A stretch of DNA of 26,546 nt, from the IMG/VR virus record IMGVR_UViG_3300023174_003475, positions 1-26,546 of that record; one strand, 5' to 3'. The notes beneath the pieces were generated by a model. It worked only from the letters and a program-made list of their open reading frames with translations. It had not been told where the DNA came from and searched no databases. Below are positions 1-5,955 of the stretch, one piece after another. The translations under genes were made by a program, and so were the position numbers. Each line of letters starts with the position of its first letter. The first letter of the stretch is position 1. The DNA is from a virus.

Positions 1-1
1 A

Positions 2-1414
2 TCATCAATACGGGCTCCAAGTGCCTGGGATATAACAACAGGGAATGACACATTTCTTGCTGTGGTAATTGATACGGGAATAGACTACACACACCAAGAC
101 TTACAGAAAAATGTGTGGACCAATCCAGGAGAAATACCAGGAAACTATATTGATGATGATAACAATGGATATGTTGATGATATTCATGGAATAAACGCAA
201 TTACCAACACCGGAAATCCTCTTGATGACCATGGACATGGAACCCATGTTGCCGGAAGCATTGGTGCTGATACAAACAACTCTCGTGGAATCTCTGGTGT
301 GGCGTGGAATGTAAAGCTAGTTGGTGCAAAGTTCCTAAGCTCTTCTGGTGGCGGAAGCACAACAAATGCAATTAAATGTATTGCATACGCCAACAAACTT
401 AAGCAGATGGGACACAATGTAATTTTAACAAACAACTCTTGGGGTGGGGGTTCTTATTCAGAAGCCCTTAAATCCGCAGTTAAAAGCTCTGAAGACCTAG
501 GAATTGTGTTTGTTGCTGCTGCTGGAAACAATTACAAAAGTAATGATGTGTATCCATTCTATCCAGCATCTTTACCTGATACTAATATTGTTTCAGTTGC
601 TGCTATTACATCAAGCTCCACATTAGCATCATATTCTAACTATGGAAAAACCACAGTGCATCTTGCAGCACCGGGGTCTTCAATTTTAAGCACTATTCCT
701 AATGCCTCATACGGATATAAGTCTGGAACATCTATGGCAGCTCCGCATGTTTCTGGGGCAATCATTCTTGCCCAATCTGCATGTTCCGGTACGTTGACGC
801 CATCTGAGATTAAAAATCTTTTGATAACCAGCTCCTCCCCAAACATAAATTTAAAGGACTATGTTGTTAGTGGTGGACAACTTAATGCTGTAAATCTAGT
901 AAACCAAGCCGTGACTCTTTGTAACGCACCTCCAACCCCAACTCCTACACCAACCCCCACACCCACAGGAACAATAATTACTACACCCACAGCAACACCA
1001 ACTAACACACCAACCCCAACGTCTACACCAACTAGAACTCCAACCGCCACACCAACACCAATCAAACCATCTGCAACTTTTTCATCCAAGTTTATGGATG
1101 TTGATAAAACCTATTCATTGTCTGTTCAAGGAATTCCAGCCACAACATCAAAGGTAAAAGTTAGATATGTATTGCAAGATGTGTCGGGGCAATCGTGGGC
1201 TTGTACCGGAAAAATAGTACCAATTAGTACACAAAAGACCTTTAGCTTAAAACTACCACAGGCCGCAAGAAGGTATGGTGCTATTCATGCTCTCATTCAA
1301 ACAAACACAACTATAGCACAAACAAAATCACAAATTAATGACCCAAATACATATAAAGGCGATTTGGCTTCACTAACAACTGTTTGTTCAACTCTAGAAT
1401 CGCAATTAAAATAA
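2..1414 (+). CDS. Subtilisin-like serine protease (S8 family), 5' end missing
   Basis: Peptidase of the subtilase family. The reading frame is open to the left edge, so the true start and any signal peptide lie outside the window. The GTG at 62 lies inside the first catalytic motif and is not a credible start. Visible are catalytic Asp in VIDTGID (codon 71), catalytic His in HGHGTHVAG (codon 236), oxyanion Asn in AAAGNN (codon 527) and catalytic Ser in GTSMAAPHVSG (codon 731). An Asp/Asn-rich DDDNNGYVDD segment, common in this subfamily, sits between the Asp and the His. A Pro/Thr linker of about 44 residues follows, then about 110 residues that I do not recognise, containing two Cys. The architecture is that of an exported or surface enzyme. 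It lies 54 bases before phage small genes on the same strand. It may be a virion or lysis protein, or a cargo gene; the substrate is unknown. The family call is secure and the role is not. Confidence 0.93.
   Translation, partial: SSIRAPSAWDITTGNDTFLAVVIDTGIDYTHQDLQKNVWTNPGEIPGNYIDDDNNGYVDDIHGINAITNTGNPLDDHGHGTHVAGSIGADTNNSRGISGVAWNVKLVGAKFLSSSGGGSTTNAIKCIAYANKLKQMGHNVILTNNSWGGGSYSEALKSAVKSSEDLGIVFVAAAGNNYKSNDVYPFYPASLPDTNIVSVAAITSSSTLASYSNYGKTTVHLAAPGSSILSTIPNASYGYKSGTSMAAPHVSGAIILAQSACSGTLTPSEIKNLLITSSSPNINLKDYVVSGGQLNAVNLVNQAVTLCNAPPTPTPTPTPTPTGTIITTPTATPTNTPTPTSTPTRTPTATPTPIKPSATFSSKFMDVDKTYSLSVQGIPATTSKVKVRYVLQDVSGQSWACTGKIVPISTQKTFSLKLPQAARRYGAIHALIQTNTTIAQTKSQINDPNTYKGDLASLTTVCSTLESQLK
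929..1060 (+). repeat. Pro/Thr-rich low-complexity linker tract in the protease
   Basis: Runs of ACA/ACC/ACT and CCA/CCC codons encode alternating Thr and Pro with a few Gly, Ile, Ala, Asn, Ser and Arg interruptions. It joins the catalytic domain to the C-terminal domain. Such tracts usually act as extended, protease-resistant spacers in exported proteins. The antisense strand reads as a false Val/Gly-rich open frame. Confidence 0.9.
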
Positions 1415-1425
1415 CTCTTGACCAA

Positions 1426-1464
1426 CATTCCACCATAAATTAATATTAATATATTGGTGGGATG
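1426..1464 (+). promoter_or_regulatory. Inverted repeat just before the 1469 start codon
   Basis: CATTCCACCA (1426-1435) can pair with TGGTGGGATG (1455-1464) over 10 bp with one G-U pair and a 19-base AT-rich loop. The 3' arm overlaps the G-rich GGTGGGATGGG that would serve as ribosome binding site for the ATG at 1469, so the hairpin could hide it. No T-run follows, so a classic intrinsic terminator is less likely. The pairing is seen; the role is inferred. Confidence 0.4.
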
Positions 1465-1468
1465 GGAT

Positions 1469-1705
1469 ATGAAAAAGACTCTACACACGAGCGTAAAAAT
1501 CTTAGAAAAAATCTTATTTAAAAACAGCGTGTTACGTCTTGTAACAGAAGTTCGTATATGGCTGGCATTTAAGATAATGCCCCCAGACTTGGCACATTTT
1601 ATGTACTTAGTATTATATAAATTAAGTGATAAGTATGTGAAAATGGATGATAAAAAGAAAGAAAAAATATCAACATTACATATTGACTTTGAAACAAATG
1701 AATGA
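1469..1705 (+). CDS. Hypothetical small protein, 78 aa
   Basis: I do not recognise this protein. I chose the ATG at 1469 because GGGATGGG lies just upstream. A TTG at 1454 would add five residues. The product starts with a basic helix-like stretch (MKKTLHTSVKILEKILFKN), has a moderately hydrophobic middle around residues 25-50, and ends in a charged Lys/Asp/Glu-rich tail. The hydrophobic part is not a convincing membrane helix. It is the first of five small same-strand genes between the protease and the baseplate genes. The next gene starts 12 bases after its stop. Confidence 0.6.
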   Translation: MKKTLHTSVKILEKILFKNSVLRLVTEVRIWLAFKIMPPDLAHFMYLVLYKLSDKYVKMDDKKKEKISTLHIDFETNE

Positions 1706-1717
1706 GAATATAAAAGT

Positions 1718-1987
1718 ATGACAAGAAATAAAAGAACAAAAGCATCCCTTGAGCAAAAAGTTACCGAATTGTATATTCGAGCTAACAGCAGAAAAACAAC
1801 TAAGCTCAGTCGAAAGCTTGGTCTTCAAAGAAGGTATCACTTCTATCGAAATCTTCTTATGCAAGAGCTACAAAATTCAAATGAAATGGCTGATATGGCG
1901 ACCTTGAACAAGGAAGCAACTGAAACTGCAACTAAAGCTGGTGTTGAGTCTTTACCAATACCTCAGAACACAGTGGAAGAGGCTTAA
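1718..1987 (+). CDS. Hypothetical basic helical protein, 89 aa
   Basis: Unrecognised. The first 55 residues are very basic (RKTTKLSRKLGLQRRYHFYR within them) and look helical. The last 30 are acidic and Ala/Thr/Glu-rich. A basic head with an acidic tail could bind nucleic acid or a partner protein, but no family is visible. The ATG at 1718 has only a weak upstream GAATGAGAA. Its TAA stop shares one base with the ATG of the next gene (TAATG at 1985-1989), so the two are probably translationally coupled. Confidence 0.65.
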   Translation: MTRNKRTKASLEQKVTELYIRANSRKTTKLSRKLGLQRRYHFYRNLLMQELQNSNEMADMATLNKEATETATKAGVESLPIPQNTVEEA

Positions 1988-2640
1988 TGGGATGTGATAT
2001 CCACGCACACATAGAATATTATGATAAAAATGCAAGCAAACACCCAGTTGCTAAAAAACTTAGAGCAACCCCATTTTCTTGTAATATTCAATTGGGCCGA
2101 AACTACCCCATGTTTTCAATTTTAGCTGGTGTGCGTGGTATGACTAATCCAGTCGCATCTCCTAGAGGATTGCCATACGACCCCCCAATTAGTTTGGATG
2201 TTAAAAATCATTATTATGCTCGTGTTGTAGAAACCGAGCAGGAAAAGCACCACACATATAATAGGCTTTATGGTGGTGTTGTGTATACTAAAGCAGAGGC
2301 AGATGAGTTTCTTGCTGATGGATTATCAACAGCGCACCCAACTGACAATTGTTTAATTAAAAATCCAGCATGGCACACCGCGTCATATCTGTATGTGGAC
2401 GAGCTTATACAAGCTAGAAGACTTTATCTATATAATTCGTTGCAATATAATTCTGACATACAAGGAGAGAGGTATAAAAATGCTATAGATATCTTAGATA
2501 AAACATCAAATGTAGAGTTAATGAAGCATGTATTTGGAGATATTGAATCGGTTGGATTAAATGCCGCGATTGCATCAATGATTGTAATTGAGAGAAGCGG
2601 AAACTATACAACCAGATTTGTGTTTTGGTTTGATTCGTAA
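1987..2640 (+). CDS. Conserved phage protein of the MGCDIH family, 217 aa
   Basis: The N-terminus MGCDIHAHIE, the segment RNYPMFSILAGVRG and the later PRGLPYDPP match a family I know from many large phages and some bacteria, always annotated as hypothetical. The conserved Cys3, Asp4, His6 and His8, with the Arg and Asp of PRGLPxDP, could form a metal or nucleotide site. That is inference from conservation, as I know of no assigned activity. The length fits the family. The start is fixed by the conserved N-terminus and by the TAATG overlap with the preceding gene. It ends 15 bases before the next start. Confidence 0.85.
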   Translation: MGCDIHAHIEYYDKNASKHPVAKKLRATPFSCNIQLGRNYPMFSILAGVRGMTNPVASPRGLPYDPPISLDVKNHYYARVVETEQEKHHTYNRLYGGVVYTKAEADEFLADGLSTAHPTDNCLIKNPAWHTASYLYVDELIQARRLYLYNSLQYNSDIQGERYKNAIDILDKTSNVELMKHVFGDIESVGLNAAIASMIVIERSGNYTTRFVFWFDS

Positions 2641-2655
2641 TATATTGGTGAAAAT

Positions 2656-2970
2656 ATGGTGAATAAAATTAAGTACGATCCGCAACTAATTTCTCAAGCA
2701 AATAAGCTGTTTCCAGAATTTACTGACCTGCATGTTGCGATGCGCCTTGGTAAAACCCAACCAGCACTAGATTTGATCTTCAGCCGTGTTGGGTTTATCC
2801 TCGATGAAGATGATGTTATTAGAGCCTTTAAGAATAAAAAAGAGCACAAGATCTTTGACTTGGCTAAGAAAGCAAAAGAAGTTCGAGACTTCTATCAAAA
2901 GATGTTTGTTTTTGTAGATAAGCATGAGGGAAAGTTTGCCGAAAAAAACAGCCTTGATGATTGTTTTTAA
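2656..2970 (+). CDS. Hypothetical helical protein, 104 aa
   Basis: Unrecognised. The sequence looks mainly alpha-helical, with a Lys-rich middle (FKNKKEHKIFDLAKKAKEV) and no membrane segment or signal peptide. The ATG at 2656 follows TTGGTGAAAAT, whose GGTG is a weak ribosome binding site. The 13 bases TAATATATTGGTG that precede it also occur before the 1469 gene. It sits between two conserved phage hypotheticals with short gaps (15 bases before, 3 after), so it is probably co-transcribed with them. Confidence 0.65.
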   Translation: MVNKIKYDPQLISQANKLFPEFTDLHVAMRLGKTQPALDLIFSRVGFILDEDDVIRAFKNKKEHKIFDLAKKAKEVRDFYQKMFVFVDKHEGKFAEKNSLDDCF

Positions 2971-2973
2971 TTT

Positions 2974-3384
2974 ATGAATCTAGAAAACACACAAAGAATT
3001 ATTAGCACCTGCCCATCTTTATTTGCCACAGACTCATCAAACCCAATATTTTTTGGATTTGAGTGTGGTGATGGGTGGGCCAACCTTTTAGTGGAGCTTT
3101 GCGCAAAAATTAATCTGCGTCTACAACAGTTTCCAAAAAATATCGCAGAAGAGTTTGTGGTTTTGCAGGTAAAAGAAAAATATGGAAAACTTAGGTTTTA
3201 CATGTCGTATGCTGATGACATTATAGACTCTTATATAAAAGATGCTGAACAACAGTCTTCTGTTACATGCGAAACTTGCGGAAAATCTGGAAAACTTAGA
3301 GGAACAATGTGGCTTTATGTTGCCTGTGATTCCCACACCTTAGACGTTGATTTAAATCCTCCTGATGAAAATGACCTTCCGTAG
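2974..3384 (+). CDS. Conserved phage protein with CxxC...CxxH zinc-type motif, 136 aa
   Basis: It contains FGFECGDGW (residues 28-36), VLQVKEKYGKLRFY (63-76) and a C-terminal putative zinc site C99-x2-C102-x15-C118-x2-H121. This pattern is the hallmark of a hypothetical family common in tailed phages of many hosts; I know no experimental function. The Cys/His spacing suggests a structural zinc knuckle, so a nucleic-acid or protein adaptor role is possible but unproven. The ATG follows the previous stop by 3 bases and has no Shine-Dalgarno, so coupling is likely. The acidic Pro-rich tail (residues 123-136) looks disordered. Confidence 0.85.
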   Translation: MNLENTQRIISTCPSLFATDSSNPIFFGFECGDGWANLLVELCAKINLRLQQFPKNIAEEFVVLQVKEKYGKLRFYMSYADDIIDSYIKDAEQQSSVTCETCGKSGKLRGTMWLYVACDSHTLDVDLNPPDENDLP

Positions 3385-3389
3385 ATGTG

Positions 3390-3399
3390 GCTAAATATC
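3390..3399 (+). promoter_or_regulatory. Candidate late promoter GCTAAATATC before gp5
   Basis: It matches the CTAAATA variant of the T4 late -10 box TATAAATA and is shared with the 9835 and 11772 boxes. It lies in the 25-base gap before the gp5-type gene. By T4 geometry transcription would begin about 6-8 bases after the box, only a few bases before the ATG at 3410. Confidence 0.6.
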
Positions 3400-3409
3400 C
3401 ATATAGACT

Positions 3410-5386
3410 ATGGACAGTACATTTTTCGGAAAAGATGGCTTTATTTGGTGGAAGGGCGTTGTTGAAAACCGCAAAGACCCACTATTCTTAGGCCGAGTTA
3501 AAGTTAGAATTTTTGGTTGGCATACTGACGATGTGTTGGAAATGCCCACTGAGAATTTGCCTTGGGCTACTCCAAGTCTTCCTATTGATAATGGTAGAAA
3601 CCCCGTTGGATTAAAAGAGGGTGATTGGTGTTGGGGATTCTTTCTTGATGGTGCTGAGGCACAGAAGCCTGTAGTTGTTGGGTTCATGCCTGGTATTGAT
3701 ACAGAGCCGTCCAACCCAGAGCGTGGGTATGGTGACATGACTCCAGATAGTGAGTTGGAGGCAGGTAAAGTACCTAGACCACCCGAGATGGTTCCACCAG
3801 CAGAGCCGGGTGAAGAGGATGAAAATGCACCAAAAACACCAGGAGGAAGGTTCTATAACACAGATAGACTTCCCGGAACAAATATTGCGTTTGGTGTGTT
3901 GGCGGATCAATACGACCCACAAAAATACAAATACGATGTCAATAAAGATGGTGCATACAACCAAGAAGATGCTGAAACCATCATAGACAGCAGTAAAGGA
4001 AAATTCTTTACAGGCTCTGTTTCAACAACTCAGGCAGCAGCTCCAATTTCACGATACCCACTTGAAACACGATTGAATGAGCCTTTTACTTCTCGTTTAG
4101 CTCGAAATGAAAAGATTGAAAGTAGTGTACTTGGTACAAAGCTTGCGGATTTGTCTTCTGGTGAAGTTGCTGGATTTGAAGGAACTAGCATGGGAGAAGA
4201 TCAATCAGAGGAACCTAGTGGCTTTATTGAGCCACAATCTCCATATGCAGCAGTATATCCATACAACCACGTATACGAAAGCGAATCGGGACATGTAGTG
4301 GAGATTGATGATTCTCCTGGTGCAGAGAGATTGCATTGGTATCACCGTTCTGGAACGTTTAGAGAGATTCATCCTGACGGAACTCAGGTCAATAAAGTTA
4401 AGAACACAGAGTATAATTTTATCTACAAAGACTTCTTCAACTACACCGAAGGCTCTGTTAATTTCCATGCAAATGAGGCTTTTAGGGTTAAGGCTGGAGC
4501 AGCAGCAACAGTAAATGCAACCGCAGCAATTAACCTCCAAGCAGGGGCTAATTTGAATGCATTAGCTAAGAGCAACATTAATGCCAGAGCAAAGTCAAAC
4601 TTAAATGTTGCAGTGGGTGATGATTGTCTTGTGTATGTAGAGGGTGGAAAGCTTCACATTAAAGTTGCTAAGGATGTTGTTATTCAAGCTGACGGCGCAA
4701 TCCAACTACAATCACCAGAATCTGTTTCTTTGATGTCTCCTGTAATTAACTTGCAGGGAGAGGGTGGAGGAGAAGCTACCATAAACCTCGTGTCTAGTGA
4801 CATTAGGGCTAATTGGCTTACAGCACATCGAGCAACAACAGCTATGCCAGGCCCTCCAGGAAAGCCAGACCCAGCTACTCCAGCAGGAGCTTTGGATAAT
4901 GATGCAGATAAGGATGTAAAAAAGACCCCAGAAGATTCTTCACAAAAGGAAGGGTTCTTGCTTCCATATGGAACACCTGGAGATGTTTGGAAACCAGAAT
5001 CTGATAGCGACGGAAAATTAGTAACTCTCAGTGCAACAGCCGGAGCGCATGTATTGCGAGAAGCCATTCCAACAGGGGAATTGGAATCAGTTGTCATAAA
5101 GTACCAGCACCCAGATCAATCAGTCACAGAATGGACTGTGGTTCGCCCTGTTCATGTTCCTGGTGAGATTATTGCAACCGGGGAATATAAAGGAATGTTT
5201 GAGGATGGTGTCCGACACATGTATCGGTGGCCAAAATCTGGAAAAGCATATCCAAAGCAGTGTTTTTGGATTAATGAGGGTGGAACTGAGAGCTTAATTT
5301 TGGATGGCTCGGTTCGACACCAGTGTTTCCCACCAGCCCCCTTCAATGACAAGGTTCCAATGAACCTTAGAAAACCAAATAACTAG
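3410..5386 (+). CDS. gp5: Baseplate hub/central spike protein, T4 gp5-like, no lysozyme domain
   Basis: The N-terminal ~95 residues are the gp5 OB domain (GVVENRKDPLFLGRVKVRIF, then ENLPWATPSLPI and GFFLDGAEAQKPVVVGFMPG). T4 gp5 next has a lysozyme domain. Here residues 100-285 are a Pro/Glu-rich linker plus a region with a dockerin/EF-hand type loop, DVNKDGAYNQED (176-187), and no lysozyme motif is visible. Residues ~285-345 resemble the VgrG/gp5 C-terminal entry (HVYESESGHVVEIDDSPG). Residues ~345-470 are Ala/Asn/Val repeats fitting the triple beta-helix spike. A ~140-residue C-terminal domain is unrecognised. The protein would cap the tail tube as a trimeric needle. An in-frame TAG at 3404 fixes the ATG at 3410, which has no Shine-Dalgarno. 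gp25 and gp6 follow. Confidence 0.9.
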   Translation: MDSTFFGKDGFIWWKGVVENRKDPLFLGRVKVRIFGWHTDDVLEMPTENLPWATPSLPIDNGRNPVGLKEGDWCWGFFLDGAEAQKPVVVGFMPGIDTEPSNPERGYGDMTPDSELEAGKVPRPPEMVPPAEPGEEDENAPKTPGGRFYNTDRLPGTNIAFGVLADQYDPQKYKYDVNKDGAYNQEDAETIIDSSKGKFFTGSVSTTQAAAPISRYPLETRLNEPFTSRLARNEKIESSVLGTKLADLSSGEVAGFEGTSMGEDQSEEPSGFIEPQSPYAAVYPYNHVYESESGHVVEIDDSPGAERLHWYHRSGTFREIHPDGTQVNKVKNTEYNFIYKDFFNYTEGSVNFHANEAFRVKAGAAATVNATAAINLQAGANLNALAKSNINARAKSNLNVAVGDDCLVYVEGGKLHIKVAKDVVIQADGAIQLQSPESVSLMSPVINLQGEGGGEATINLVSSDIRANWLTAHRATTAMPGPPGKPDPATPAGALDNDADKDVKKTPEDSSQKEGFLLPYGTPGDVWKPESDSDGKLVTLSATAGAHVLREAIPTGELESVVIKYQHPDQSVTEWTVVRPVHVPGEIIATGEYKGMFEDGVRHMYRWPKSGKAYPKQCFWINEGGTESLILDGSVRHQCFPPAPFNDKVPMNLRKPNN

Positions 5387-5398
5387 CCGTTTGGTTTT
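5351..5398 (+). terminator. Two adjacent hairpins at the end of gp5, possible weak terminator
   Basis: AAGGTTC (5351-5357) and GAACCTT (5362-5368) form a perfect 7-bp stem with a CAAT loop. AAAACCAAA (5371-5379) and TTTGGTTTT (5390-5398) form a perfect 9-bp stem with a 10-base loop that holds the stop codon (5384-5386). The second stem ends in TTTT but is AT-rich, so termination would be weak. A late promoter box follows at 5422. Confidence 0.45.
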
Positions 5399-5421
5399 GT
5401 CCAGCCCCTCCATTTAACTGG

Positions 5422-5431
5422 TATAAATATC
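5422..5431 (+). promoter_or_regulatory. T4-type late promoter TATAAATATC before gp25
   Basis: Exact match to the T4 late consensus TATAAATA in the 70-base gap between gp5 and gp25. By T4 geometry transcription would start near 5435, giving a leader of about 22 bases to the ATG at 5457. It would serve gp25, gp6 and the following wedge-type gene. Confidence 0.75.
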
Positions 5432-5456
5432 TAATAGTTTTTTAATATTTGTGTGC

Positions 5457-5954
5457 ATGACAGATTCAGACGACTTAGATCAAACTGGCATATCAGACGT
5501 TGCCTACAGTAACCTGCAAAAACCAAGCACCAAAAATAGTGTGTTGCGGGGATCTAGTAAGTCTGATGCTCTTGAAAATGTTTTTTCGGATATAAACATG
5601 GATTTTGTCCCACATCCTGTGAATGGGGATATTATTCCATTAAAAAATGCAGACGCAGTTAAACGAGCAATTAGAAATTTGTTATATACGGAGCACTTTG
5701 AGCGCCCATTTGCCCCCAACTTGGGCGCAAATCTAAAGCAGTTGTTATTTGAGCCCATAAATCCAATGACAAAGATGAGTATTGAATTGCTCATTCGTGA
5801 CACAATTAAATTATATGAGAGACGAGCCTCAATAATTGAACTAAAAGTTACAATTAATGAGGATGAGAATGGATATGACGTTTTTATGGTAATTGCTATT
5901 GATAACACATCTGAAGTAATTTCTGTGGACTTTTTCTTGGAGCGATTGAGATAG
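5457..5954 (+). CDS. gp25: Baseplate wedge subunit gp25 (GPW/gp25 family)
   Basis: Small wedge protein that in T4 joins the baseplate wedge to the tail sheath; homologues occur in all contractile tails and as TssE in type VI secretion. The family core is clear: IRNLLYTEHFERPFAPNLG (72-90), LKQLLFEP (93-100) and a helix ending LYERRASIIEL (119-129). At 165 aa it exceeds T4 gp25 (132 aa) because of an N-terminal extension of about 43 residues. The family's EPR motif reads ERR here (121-123). I chose ATG 5457; a GTG at 5451 would add two residues. No Shine-Dalgarno is visible. One base separates it from gp6. Confidence 0.93.
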   Translation: MTDSDDLDQTGISDVAYSNLQKPSTKNSVLRGSSKSDALENVFSDINMDFVPHPVNGDIIPLKNADAVKRAIRNLLYTEHFERPFAPNLGANLKQLLFEPINPMTKMSIELLIRDTIKLYERRASIIELKVTINEDENGYDVFMVIAIDNTSEVISVDFFLERLR

Positions 5955-5955
5955 T

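Noticed and set aside
859-1089. Antisense open frame rich in Val and Gly
   Set aside because: It is the complement of the Pro/Thr linker and has no independent support.
1432-1440. CCATAAATT before the 1469 gene as a late promoter
   Set aside because: It deviates from the TAAATA(T/C)C pattern of the other boxes and sits in a hairpin arm and loop. The evidence is too weak.
3700-4270. Possible lysozyme domain in the gp5-like protein, as in T4
   Set aside because: No catalytic Glu/Asp lysozyme pattern or matching length was found between the OB domain and the spike.
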